Source of the DNA: Ectocarpus siliculosus
Lineage: Eukaryota > Sar > Phaeophyceae > Ectocarpales > Ectocarpaceae
Length of the DNA: 64,000 bases
Direction of reading: 5' to 3'
Assembly (NCBI GenBank): GCA_000310025.1
Contig: FN649737.1
Location: 369,684-433,683, forward strand
Shown here: positions 23,231 through 33,426 of the stretch, in pieces
How the letters are laid out: each line of letters begins with the position of its first letter
Numbering within the stretch: position 1 is the first letter of the stretch
Made by a program: the position numbers and the translations under genes
Notes under the pieces: generated by a model
What the model was told of the DNA's origin: nothing
The model's database searches: none
What the model saw: the letters and a program-made list of their open reading frames with translations, nothing else

Positions 23231-25405
23231 ACACCCCGTGACATGCACTATATAGGTAGATGGGCGGCGGAGTGGTTGGGTGGGTTGGGCAGACCTAGAT
23301 ATCACGCGAGATACGGGCAATTTCGAAACCTCAGAGCGGGCGGATACGTTGGGTGGCACGATCCGCGAACAAAGGGTCAGTGGTCGGGGCATATCCAACG
23401 TGTTGCCAAACGCTACTGCAGGAAGGGTGTGCCTACCCGAAGGCAAGGGTCACACGCTTTTACGCTGCAGCAAGTGTAAGGAAGGGAGGAAAGAACTGCC
23501 AGGATATCTGATCCACGGGGCCAGTTGAATACTGCGACGGGAAATATGAATCTTGCAAGCGTGCTGCTTGCCACGTATGGTTGGGAGGTGCAATGAACAA
23601 CAAGGAACAGCACCCTGTAGAATTGGAGCAACGTTCCGACCCCACAACTGGGGGTCATCGGGTTTGCCATTAGTACGCTCTCTTGATGTGGCTGGCGGAA
23701 CAGCGGAATGGACTACAAACGACTTTGGATACCAGTGTTTGCTACGATAGTCCACTGTCCGGGCCACGAGAGAATCTCCGCCTTCCATCGACGACCACAG
23801 GTCGACAGTGGCAATTGTAGACTATCTACTATAGGTTAGGCCGAGAACCGGTATGTGTTGACACGCTACCTTGTGCGTGCGGGAACAACCTCCGTTGTAC
23901 TGCGTAGCGTGAGAGAGAGCCACGTGCTCCCTACCAGCACTTTGTTACGGGATGGTGAGTCTTCAGTCAAGATTGGTAACACGTTCCATCAAAGGCATAA
24001 CAGACATCTCTCTGACTCTGTAGTCTACAAGGGAAATTTACGAAAAAACAAACGGGGCATTTGGTACTTTTGTCCCTAGAGTGGGCCTCTGCCTGATGCA
24101 GCAATGCAACCCTGTAGGGGTTGGTCGAAAAGACATCCCCCTTGGAGTAGGGGCTGATTCCATATCATCTGCGCTGCGGTAGACGCTTACCGTAGACACC
24201 CACAAGCAAACGTGCAATACGCTCGTGTCGCAACAACAACAGCCTGTACCCCTGCCGCACTCTCTGCTACACACTTCGAACACAATCTCAATCTTGACGT
24301 GGTGCCGGCTTGACATGGTGCCGGTGTTGTTGCACGTAACGTATGTATGTGAAGGTTGAACCACGGTTCAGGAGATTCATGGAGTTTCAAAAAAGGTAGA
24401 GCTGACTTTATGAATTCATTGCAAATTTATCCTGGAGCCTTATCCGTGGATAGAGATGGATTCGTGATGTTAGTGTGAGGTGGTATCCACACTCTGGCTG
24501 GGGAAAAGATCATGAAGATGCTGCTGCGCAAATTTGAAAATGTTTCGCGCAATTTCTTTGTGAACTACCTTTGAAGGGAAGTCTTAACTTTCTCTTCCGG
24601 CCGGGTTTGACTGCATGGCGTAGATAACGAGATCAACCTCACCTCGTCTGGTGTAGCAGGCGCCATCTCCACTCGCTTGCGCGTTGTCATAGGTCACATA
24701 CGCCCCCTCCCCGACCTGTCAGGAAAGAGTGGAAAGAGTTACAGCAGTGGGTGTAGCGGCACAGCAGCAGCGGGCCGTTCCACGTCTATCCCACTACGGC
24801 GGTGGCATGCGATCCCTCTTAGATCTGGCCAGGTGATGGAGAGATGGCGTTCAAAACTTCAGCGAAATGAGCAAACACCAAGCACCTCAAAAGGCGTCTA
24901 GATCAGCCCCAGAGATGGATGTGCCAGAGATTGTACCAACAAGACAAACCCGAGGCTAACTCAACTGGGGGCTCCGCAACTTGCGACGGAGAGCGATGCG
25001 GCGGATGGGTGTCAGAAAAAAGCCAGTGGTGTGTACTGTCTAGATGTAGAGCCATCGTTGGGCACGGCGCCACGTATGAGACGAGCCACTGCACAAGAAA
25101 ACGGGAGTGGGTGTCTTATCGGGAGAGGGAGAGATCGTCGCTGTGCTCTCGCCTTTTGCGTGGATACAGGATATTTTCGGGGACCTCCTGATCGGCAGCA
25201 GTACATCAACCGGTATGCGTGAACCGCTTTATTTTGCACTTGATGCATGATACGCAATTGCCATAGACTACACGCGCCGCGACACGCGATCTTTACCCAA
25301 AGTCATCGAATACTCTGTAGCTAATCAAACGAGCACTATGCAGGCCATGGTAATCGCATTGCGGCGAATGGCGGAATCGATTTGGACCTCTCTCCAGTAT
25401 CCAGA
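23231..25405. other. Stretch without supported genes
   Basis: Both strands have only short, unbiased ORFs. No domain, splice pair or terminal repeat could be supported between repeat R and the DNA transposon at 25,408. Confidence 0.4.
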
Positions 25406-25585
25406 TACAGTAGCGGCTACGGTTTAAGAGAACTTATTTAAGAGAAAGTATTTAAGAGAGAGGAATTGGCGTGTACCAATAACAATCGATTTAAGAGAAA
25501 TTTCCTTTTGCAGCTGGGATTTTTCTCTTAAATCGAACAATGTGGAAACCACGTGGACACACACACCCACACAGCTGCAGACACC

Positions 25586-25840
25586 ATGCCCTGCGTGGCG
25601 GGCAGTCGCTGCACGGCTGTCCCCGATCACACGCCAGGCCCGCCGGCGTTCACAAACCACCAATGTAGAGGAGTCTGCAGGCAGTACCTCCATGGCACCT
25701 GTGGTGTGGTGGACCCTCAGGGCACCTCCGAGATGCATCGCATCTGCCACAACTGCCTTTCCTCCCGTGAGCGCATGACTTCAGGCTGTAGAGGACAACG
25801 TGGAGGTAGCCGAAGCGATCGTTACAGACAGAGATGGTAG
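25586..25840 (+). CDS. Cys/His-rich zinc-finger-like ORF of the transposon
   Basis: From ATG 25,586 (MPCVAGSRCT) the frame shows regularly spaced Cys and His: C3, C9, then HQCRGVCRQYLHGTCG and HRICHNC. This reads as a treble-clef/RING- or PHD-like zinc-binding module such as those at the ends of transposases. It stops at 25,840, overlapping the start of the next ORF by seven bases (ATGGTAG). It may be the N-terminus of a truncated element protein. Confidence 0.5.
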   Translation: MPCVAGSRCTAVPDHTPGPPAFTNHQCRGVCRQYLHGTCGVVDPQGTSEMHRICHNCLSSRERMTSGCRGQRGGSRSDRYRQRW

Positions 25841-26121
25841 AGGACCTCTGTGATGAGAATTTGGTGGGCATGGATCTTTCCTCTGACGACGAGGACGACG
25901 ACCTGGTTGAGCTACGCCAATCGGGACAGTCGGCGGCGGCAGCGGCCCCGGCTCCGCCGCCGTACGCGAATGTAGCAAATCATTTTGGTGAACTTGAGGA
26001 TACTGCCGAGAAGTGCCGCATGTCCGAAGTGTCTTTTCACCTCCGCAAGGCTAAGCTAGCGTGGATGAGTGCCTACGGTTCGAGGGAAACCAAGCAGACG
26101 TGCATGAGCGACTTCCTTTGA
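25834..26121 (+). CDS. Acidic ORF of the transposon
   Basis: 95 codons starting MVEDLCDENLVGMDLSSDDE, with an acidic stretch DDEDDDLVEL, an Ala/Pro linker, then a more structured end (SFHLRKAKLAWMSAYGS). It overlaps the zinc-finger ORF in another frame, so the two could be joined by splicing or by a frameshift. Codon usage looks coding. No homology is recognised. Confidence 0.45.
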   Translation: MVEDLCDENLVGMDLSSDDEDDDLVELRQSGQSAAAAAPAPPPYANVANHFGELEDTAEKCRMSEVSFHLRKAKLAWMSAYGSRETKQTCMSDFL

Positions 26122-26862
26122 CGGTTGCAGCGCAGATCGTGTTCAGGCTGACAGGTCGCCAGGGTAGCGTTGGTTTCTTGGGTTTGTGTTATTTGTACGG
26201 CGAGTGATGTTTTGATATTGTGAAGCTGTTTTTTGTTCGTTGACTCGTGTTTTTGTCGGGGGTTCAAATCGATGGGATGAGAGGTATGAGGGTGTTACAT
26301 ATGTTGAGGGTACGGTGGGAGGAAGGTGCAGTGTGTAAACGGGTGCGTCGTTCTTGAGTGCTGGTGCATTCGTCGCCTCGTGTTGTCCTTCTAGAAGAGG
26401 TGCAACTATGAAACCCAGCTATAAAACAACTCAACCAAAACCTTTTACGTGTCCACGTGCAAAAATGTGCATCGCATCACACGACGATGATTTATTTTTC
26501 CGAACGCAGATCCACCAAAAGCGTACAACGTACAGCAGTGCTTGGGTCCACGTGCTTGCCAACCAAGAGAATGAGCGGTGTTTGGAGGTAGCCCGACGTG
26601 GTAACGCTAGCTGCGCAAGTGACATGCATGATACGCTCTCTTTATGACCTATTTTGGCATTCGAGTGTAGTCAGTGCGCGAGAGCCCCTGCTTCACGACC
26701 TTCAGTTTTGTCTACGATATAAGAGAGAATTCTCTTAAAGTGAGATTCTGTTTAAGAAAATTCTCTCTTATATCGTAGCCAACACGATATAACAGAAAGC
26801 CGGATTTAAGAGAGTGAAATTGGCTTGTACCGACCCTCTCTTAAACCGTAGCCGCTACTGTA

Positions 26863-27214
26863 TGGCAATCCCGCCGCACTTGCGATGATACTGGTTCTGC
26901 AGTGTACAACTGCTGTACAACTGCACGACGAGTTACATCTTCTTGCGTTGCCCATCTGCCGCGTGCCGTCCTTCATCGGTTCGTAACGCCAAAGCCCCGC
27001 AAGAGGGCGTTATGGTTATGATGTGCGTGAAATCTGGTCTGCCCTCGCTTCCCCCTGCCTCCAGAAAAGATGCTGCTGCTGTGGTTGACGTATTCGTATG
27101 CACACAGCAGTACAGAGTCCCCTTGGGGCCTTGACTGTCCCCGCCACCCCCAGCACGCCCACCCCCCATGTTTGCTGAGGTTGGGGTACAGAGATTGCGG
27201 TGACAGATCCTTAA
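26863..27214. other. Unassigned spacer
   Basis: Between the DNA transposon and the LINE remnant. It may include the 5' part of the LINE reverse transcriptase, but no motif can be read through the stops. Confidence 0.3.
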
Positions 27215-28620
27215 TATCCACCCCTCCCCAAGTATGGGATAAAGGGAGAAATGCAGAGAGTGCTGAAGAAGATGACAGAGTGTACGAAAAGCGCCGTGAT
27301 GGTAGGTAGATAATCGCTGTCTTGACATTGAGCAGGGGGTCGCACAACGATGTTGCACTTTGTCCCCAGCATTGTTTAAGGTGTTCATCAACGCTGTGTT
27401 AAAAGTCGTCGAGGCAGTTGGGGAAGTGAGTAAATAATAGGAAGACTCCAGTGTCGGGAACGCTATTCGCGGATGATGTTGGGTTGTGCTATACGCCTGA
27501 AGAACTTCATCTGCAGATTGACAGAGCGAAGGATGTTACCGATTTGTGGCAGATTGTCTGCCAACGTTGTGTGTCATAATGATATGCCACGAAGATAGTG
27601 AAAATATCAGCAAAGCCTAGGTGGAAGTGGGGGATCAGGAACTTCTAGTAGCGGACCAGTACACATATCTCGGAGTAGAGACCGCTAAAAGACTATACCT
27701 GATGGAATGCACACACATCCAAGAAGCGGACGAGGGCAAAGCGCGAGTAGGGAAGCTGCACCCAACACTTGCAAACGGGTACCTGGGATACGCGAATCAA
27801 ATTGACATTCTTGAACGAGCGTAGTCGCCCCGCCGCTAGGGTACGCCGGAAGTACGGGAAGGAAATAAGAAGAGGAAATATGAAGAGTGTAAACAGAGCT
27901 CGAGTCGCAGATGAAAGCAGTGCAGATCATCCTAGGATGCTCGAAGCGCACAAGTAGTGTGTATTGCAGCAGTTTTTAAGGGCAAATTGGGGTCCAATCC
28001 CTACGAACGAGAAGAGCTTCAAGAAAAGCCAAAATGGCAGTCCCGTGTGCACGATATGGGAGACGAGAGGTTGCCGAAAACAGAAAATAGCTTGGGAGGC
28101 GGAGTGGGAACAAGGCAAGGGTAGACAACTCACAAAGTGGGCGAAGGTTGCGGAGAAAGTATGATAGGGATCGAAATTTGATACGTTGGAAACGATAGGC
28201 CTAGAGATGGTGAAGAACTGAGGCGATATCTGCTGCATTTGCCAAGAGGGAAGGGCGAAATGTACAGATTGAAACCACGGATAGGAGTGTGTAGATGTGT
28301 TCGGTAGTTGAAAGAAGGAATAGGAAGTACTTGCATGGGCCAATGGGGACAGGGTCAAAGCTGAAGGTCAGATTTAGGACTGGGGGCATTGAATCGGTCT
28401 TCGAGAAGGTACACCGAAATATAGTAATGTACACGAAGGAGAGGAGGACAAGTTCGAATGTGAATGCGGCTCCGAGACAAGCGGTTCATGTAGTTGCTGG
28501 ACGTCCGTTTTGCGAGAAGAAGATGACTGAACTGGGAAAAATAGAAAGAAGATTACAGAGAATTGTTTAAGGCATGGGATGGCCAGGAAGAAGGCAGTTA
28601 CACTGGGGCATAGGAAGTGG
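27215..28620 (+). pseudogene. Decayed non-LTR retrotransposon (LINE) reverse transcriptase
   Basis: Conserved reverse-transcriptase blocks appear in order but in shifting frames with stops: YGIKGEMQRVLKKM (about 27,230), GVAQRCCTLSPALFKVFINA (about 27,340-27,400), the catalytic LFADDVGLCY (FADD at 27,466-27,477), and YTYLGVETAK with a downstream helix (27,621-27,824). The LSPALFxxFIN and FADD motifs and the following YLGV block are those of LINE-type (jockey/RTE-like) polymerases. Short open pieces continue to 28,570. At least three frame changes make it non-functional. No poly-A tail or target duplication was found. Confidence 0.8.
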
Positions 28621-28746
28621 GCTTAACCGGCGGGAAGTGATAGACAGGATAGGAAAACACCTTTGAGCCACCTTTGGCAAAATTGGAAGGAACTATTTCC
28701 CATCGGCGATCGGTGCTGTAGGAACAATGCTCCATCCCCTCGAGGA

Positions 28747-29330
28747 AGCGAGGTCAATGGTCTAACAACTAAGTCATGCAAAACATGAGTACACCCCCAC
28801 CCCCGCGCGCCCCCCCCCCGGTGTTTGCCGTCGGGGTTGGGTTTTCGTTGCTTGGCAACGACGTTGTAAAACAAGCCAATTCACTTCGTGAACTCGGCAA
28901 CCAGGTTACGTTTTTTTTTTTACCTCTGTTTTTTTTTTGCGGTAACCATAATGGTGGTCGAGTAGATCATGTTGTGCGTGGTCGAGAACCCTCGCTCCCG
29001 CAAGGGGGATGATCGCACCACGTTGTGTTAGAATGGTCAAGCATCCTCGAGGCAGTTTCACAGTGCTTATAACTGTCTCTGGAAGTGAAAGCACCTGAAA
29101 ATAAATTAAGTCATACGCAGCTGTCATCCGTACGCGAGGAAGAAAGCACAAGATGCCGAACACCCTTAGCAGGATGCAGCGCACCCTTCATGCGACTCGC
29201 CGAATTCCTCACGGCGCTTCGCGCTTGGTGATGTGAGAGCCTGGTCCGGTGAGAACGCGGCCCGGCTTTGTAGGGATGCGAGGTCAATGGTCTAACGACT
29301 ACGGCATGCACGACTATGAGTACCCCCCCC
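28747..29330 (+). repeat. Interspersed repeat R, copy 2
   Basis: 28,819-29,330 matches copy 1 at 22,644-23,230. The block GCGAGGTCAATGGTCTAA occurs just before it (28,747) and again at its end (29,274), so the copy is bounded by short direct repeats. It runs into a C homopolymer and the assembly gap. Confidence 0.85.
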
Positions 29331-29361
29331 CCCCCCCCCCCGGGCTCCCACGCCACTCCGT

Positions 29362-29461
29362 NNNNNNNNNNNNNNNNNNNNNNNNNNNNNNNNNNNNNNN
29401 NNNNNNNNNNNNNNNNNNNNNNNNNNNNNNNNNNNNNNNNNNNNNNNNNNNNNNNNNNNNN
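29362..29461. other. Assembly gap (100 N)
   Basis: Exactly 100 N, the conventional placeholder for a scaffold gap of unknown length. Distances across it are not meaningful. Confidence 0.99.
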
Positions 29462-29925
29462 TTTTTGGGGGGGGGGGGACACCCCCTGTCCCCGGGGGGG
29501 GGGGTTTCCCCCCCATTTTTTTTAAAGGGGGAAAAGTTCTGGGGGGTTTTTTTAAGGGTTTTTAATTTTTTTTGGGGGGGGAAGCCCCCAAAAAAAAAAT
29601 AAATTTTTCGGGGGTTTTTTTTTGGGGGGGGGAGAAAAAAAAAAAGGGGGGCACCCCCTTTGGGGGGGGGGGGGGCCCCTTTTTGGGTGTGGGGGTTTTT
29701 TCCCGGGGGTTTTTGTTTTTGGGGGTGGGGGGGCTTTGGGGGGGGAAACGGGCGCCCGTTTTTTGGGGGGGGGGGGAATATGTTTTTAAGGAGGGGGGGG
29801 CCGGAGGTTTGGGGCCCCCCCCCCCCCCCCCCCCGGGGTCTTTTTTGGGGGGGGGGGGGCAAGGGTTTTACGGTTAGGGGGGGAAAAAAAAAGGGGGGCC
29901 CCCCCCCCCCCCCCCCCCCCCCGCG
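29462..29925. other. Unreliable homopolymer sequence beside the gap
   Basis: Nearly every position belongs to a run of G, C, T or A four to twenty long, unlike anything else in the window. This is the look of low-quality read ends at a contig edge, not of a real satellite. ORFs across it, including the apparent upstream extension of the ankyrin frame, should be ignored. Confidence 0.85.
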
Positions 29926-30148
29926 CGCGCGCTCGATGCCCCGTCTTCCCCCTCACCTGTCTCCCGGCCAGGTGGCACCTGATCGGTCGAGCCGTGGCAG
30001 AGCAGGACCACGGTGTCGAAACAGTATCCAACATTGCGGTCGGAGCGGTGAACCGCCGAGGGGCGAAATATTCACAACAACTAGTTTGGAAAGCACAACC
30101 CCGTCGTGGAAAGCGGACACGCCGGCAAGCAAAGAGAGCAGCAGCAGA

Positions 30149-31489
30149 ATGCCTCGGCAGCCGAAACTCGATGACGCGGACTGCTTACTCATATACGGAG
30201 TGCAGCAAGGTAGCTATTCGATGGCCGAGGTCGCGCTGAACGATGGGGCGAACGTGAACGGGTGCGAGGGGTGCCGGCCTCTCGTGATGGCAGCAGTCCA
30301 CGCGCAGACCGAGATCGCGCAGCTCCTGATCGAGAGGGGAGCCCACGTCAACGCGGGGGTGACCAACCCATCGATGGGCACGCGAGAGCGCGTCGTAAAC
30401 TCAACCTTCTTGCCTATGCAAGGAGAGAATGCGTTCCACGCGGCCATCTGCTTCGCAAAGAAGATGGACTTGGTCGACCTGCTCCTACGGGCCGGTGCTG
30501 ACCCAAGCGCTGGCAACAAGCTTGGCATCACCCCCCTTATGTGTCTTGCTCGTGAAGAGCCACCGGGCCCCTGGCTTGAGTGCGCCTTGGAGGTCTTGAT
30601 CAAGGCTGGTGTGAACCCCGACCAGGTAGACGCCGAAGGCTGGACGGCGTTTCTTCACGCCGTGGAGGTTGGAAATCCAGAAAAGATTCGCAGGATTTTG
30701 GCACTATCCCCGGCGGCGCTCGGCCGCATCGCATGGGACGGCATGTCGGCGCTTTACGTGGCTTGCAACGAGGGCCACTTGAGCGTGGTATCTTGTCTCC
30801 TTTCGTTGGGAGCGAAACACCCGAGAACAACAATTCGGGACCACTGCCCGCTCGCCGTCGCCATCATCAAGGGGCACGAAGACATCGTCAAAATTCTTCT
30901 CGCGAACCTGAGCGCCGTTGGAGGCGTGGAGTTGGCCGCGGAGATGGCTCTGACTTGCGCGATAACCCAGAGCCGCGGGAAGATCCTCCGAATGATGCTC
31001 AACATCACGGGAGAGGAGAACGCCGCGAGGTGGGCGGATAGCGACTGGGGCCTGGCGGGAAGTCTGCTACATTACAGCTGCGGATACATCCTCCCCGCCT
31101 CGGTGAGCGCGCTCCTGGCCGCCGGAGCCAACGAAAACGCGACCGACCAAGCGGGGCAGCGACCGATCGACGTCATCGGTACCATGGACCTGCAAAACCC
31201 TCCGCTCAGCCCGCTGCACCCGAGGACACCCACCCGGTTCAGGGACCCCGTCAAAGAAGCGGAGATCCGACGAACGGTAGAGCGGGCCCCAGCTTTCCGT
31301 GCACGGTCTTGGGCTTGGCCTGCGTTCGAATGGGCGGGTTGTAGCACCACCGCAGCTATTTGTGGCAGCAGCACTTGCAATGGGCTCACCAAGGCGTCCG
31401 GGCAAGGGAGGAAGACTAGGACACCGCTGGTTGTGCAAATTCACCGACCCGAGAGAAACAAGTTGCTTTCAGGGATCCTTACGAGGTGA
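30149..31489 (+). CDS. Ankyrin-repeat protein
   Basis: From ATG 30,149 (MPRQPKLDDADCLL) one open exon encodes 446 residues. About seven or eight ankyrin repeats can be seen, at roughly residues 10-38, 43-70 (PLVMAAVHAQTEIAQLLIER), 93-122 (AFHAAI...LLLRAGADP), 126-158, 164-193, 198-228 (SALYVACNEGHLSVVSCLLS), 231-260 and one near 300-340 (LLHYSCGYIL...LLAAGANENA). Such repeats form protein-binding solenoids. The C-terminal RAPAFRARSWAWP tail resembles one seen in expanded ankyrin families of brown algae (from memory). The stop overlaps a perfect donor (ACGAG|GTGAGTCG at 31,486), so a short last exon is possible, for example after the acceptor CTCGCCAG near 31,725. The frame is open upstream only through bad sequence beside the gap. 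Confidence 0.85.
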   Translation: MPRQPKLDDADCLLIYGVQQGSYSMAEVALNDGANVNGCEGCRPLVMAAVHAQTEIAQLLIERGAHVNAGVTNPSMGTRERVVNSTFLPMQGENAFHAAICFAKKMDLVDLLLRAGADPSAGNKLGITPLMCLAREEPPGPWLECALEVLIKAGVNPDQVDAEGWTAFLHAVEVGNPEKIRRILALSPAALGRIAWDGMSALYVACNEGHLSVVSCLLSLGAKHPRTTIRDHCPLAVAIIKGHEDIVKILLANLSAVGGVELAAEMALTCAITQSRGKILRMMLNITGEENAARWADSDWGLAGSLLHYSCGYILPASVSALLAAGANENATDQAGQRPIDVIGTMDLQNPPLSPLHPRTPTRFRDPVKEAEIRRTVERAPAFRARSWAWPAFEWAGCSTTAAICGSSTCNGLTKASGQGRKTRTPLVVQIHRPERNKLLSGILTR

Positions 31490-32868
31490 GTCGACTTGTA
31501 TGTTTTCTTTCCGTGTTTCGTGCATTGTTGTTGTCTCACTCTGCATTTTCTCGTCGAGTTGTGTATTTGTCTCTGCACTACTTGACTGGGCCGTTTCGCG
31601 AGGGTGCCTGGCAGGAGTATGTAGTTATGTTCCAGCAGAGAGGCGCAGTCTTGGGGACCTTTGGGCCTTCTCACGCACTTGACCGGCTATTCTTCTCCTT
31701 CCCACGAATCGGCTGCCCCTCGCCAGGTACCAGCAGAAAAGATGACGTGCTGGAGAACGCCTCGGCAACGCGCTAGAGTCCATCCACGCGCGCGTAATCG
31801 AGTTTAAAAGTTCGGCACGTGCCATTCCCGTTTTCAAGAGAAGCCGATGCCTGCAAAAGTTTTACCTTCACCATTTCATCGAGACGAGGGTATTCTTGTT
31901 TTTGGTGCACGTGGTCGGGATGTTTCTGTTATGTTCCAGTACCTATCCTGTTAGACGTGCGTGGTGCGACGGAAGCTACGCTCTCGTGTTGTTGAGTGTT
32001 GCGGTTGGCGTTGGCGTCGAGCTTTTGCCGTGGGAACCTAGACTACGGCCACCGCTCATGCAAGACCAAGGGCAAAGCGAACATCATCAAAGAGACTTGA
32101 AGTCGACTCGGAGTAAGCAGGAACCAACCGAGCCTACCGGCGCAGGATTTGTCCAAGACAGTGCTGCTGCTCGGGTGTGGCCTGGAGTGGCAAGGGGCAG
32201 CAGCCGCGTGTTGGAGGGTGGAAGGCGCTCGGTAGTACGGGTGGTACTATGGTGGATGGTTTGGGTGCGATTTCGCCTGGCTTGTGCTGACGCCCTCTGA
32301 TCTTCTAATTTCCGATCTGCTTTCGCGATTGTTTGAGGATTTTCTGATGAGTCCATACGGGAATATATTTTCCATGTGCTTTCTACAAGTGTGTGCACCC
32401 TTTGTTTAGTAGTTGGCCTGTTACCGCGGGAGACGCCCGAGTCAGATGGACCAGCACGGATACTAGAAGGTACTGAGTAGAGACAAGAACGATGTTTAGT
32501 GAAGACAACAACAACTCTCAAAGGAAGTGGGCTTCAGACGAGACCGGGGGCTGTCCCCCCGGCACATGGTAACAAATGCGTCTCCGAAGCCCGGTTGTGA
32601 CCAATAGATACAATGTCGTTCCCCGCTGATTACTGCGAAATTACGAGGGCGATCCTTCAGTGCTTCAAGCGCACAAACTTCCGAAGGGACGCACCCTACA
32701 GGACGTTTAACGTTCATACAAAACCAACCACCCTCTCCGAATACCGTATGAAGCAATCGTGTTCCAGTAATGATCATTGTTTGGGGCGATTAGCGCCCCG
32801 TTTTTACGTCTTTGCGTACGTCTTATCGGTACGAAATTGGTCGAGTCGTTGGCCGTCATCCTTCGCCT
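31490..32868 (+). other. 3' flank of the ankyrin gene
   Basis: T/G-rich sequence to about 32,400 (TTGTTGTTGTCTC, TGTTTTTGGTGCACG) looks like 3' UTR or a terminal intron plus UTR. A 144-codon ORF on the minus strand (32,087-32,521) has no coding features. Confidence 0.4.
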
Positions 32869-33365
32869 TCCCATGAACTCTGAGTCCACAGATGCCGGGA
32901 GCGTTACTTTCTCAACGCTCGCGACGCAACTCCTTGCTCATTCCGTTACCACCCGCAAAAGCGCCTCCACGGATGGTATAAGTCATGTCCTTGGTTACCT
33001 TCCTGCAAACTCCGAGTCCACATATACTGGGAGCGTTACTCTCTCAACGCTCGCGGTGCGGTAGGCCTTACCTCTCTTTCGCACGCTACCGTCCGTAAAA
33101 GCGCCTACAAGGACGTTGTCGGTCAAGTCCTTGGCTGTCTTCCCATAGACTCTTGAGTCCACATGCTGGGAGCGTTAAGTTCTCAACACTCGTGTTTCGG
33201 CAGCTCCTTACTCTTTTTTCGCACGTTATCGTCCGTACAAGCGCCTACAAAGGATGCTGTACCACCAGGGCCTCCATTTTCTCTTCCACCGGCACAGCTG
33301 TGCAGCCGCGGTCCTCCATCTGCACCTCGCACACTACCGTCCGTAAACGCGCCTACAAAGGAGAT
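32869..33365 (+). repeat. ~130-140-bp degenerate tandem repeat
   Basis: The block GAGTCCACA...GGGAGCGTTA recurs at 32,882, 33,014 and 33,155, each followed by CTCAACRCTCG and then by CCGTCCGTAAAAGCGCCTAC or a close variant. A shorter doublet (CTCTTCCACCGGCACAGC / CTCTTCAACCGGCACAGC) follows at 33,282 and 33,392. Stops interrupt all frames. It lies in the 3' flank shared by the convergent ankyrin and TRMO genes. Confidence 0.8.
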
Positions 33366-33426
33366 TGAAGCACACGGCCCTCTCTTATCTCTTCAACCGG
33401 CACAGCAGCACACCCCCTGGTACTGT

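Larger units (their letters stand above)
25408..26860. mobile_element. TA-flanked DNA transposon with 24-bp terminal inverted repeats
   Basis: The left end starts CAGTAGCGGCTACGGTTTAA and the right end is its exact inverse; identity runs 24 bases. Both ends are flanked by TA (25,406-25,407 and 26,861-26,862). Subterminal regions carry several TTTAAGAGA copies in both orientations, typical transposase-binding arrays. A second inverted repeat (arms of ~19 bases, 26,713-26,777) sits inside the right end. CAGT ends plus a TA target site are the hallmark of Tc1/mariner-like elements. No DDE/D transposase of full length is present, so this 1,453-bp copy is probably non-autonomous. It encodes two small ORFs described separately. 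Confidence 0.85.

Noticed and set aside
22644-29330. Repeat R pair considered as LTRs of one large element
   Set aside because: No target duplication or TG...CA-type ends; copy 1 has an internal duplication and the interval holds unrelated elements, so two independent copies are simpler.
29660-30148. 163-codon upstream extension of the ankyrin frame
   Set aside because: It runs through Gly/Phe and Pro homopolymers from the unreliable sequence beside the gap; the ATG at 30,149 begins normal coding sequence.
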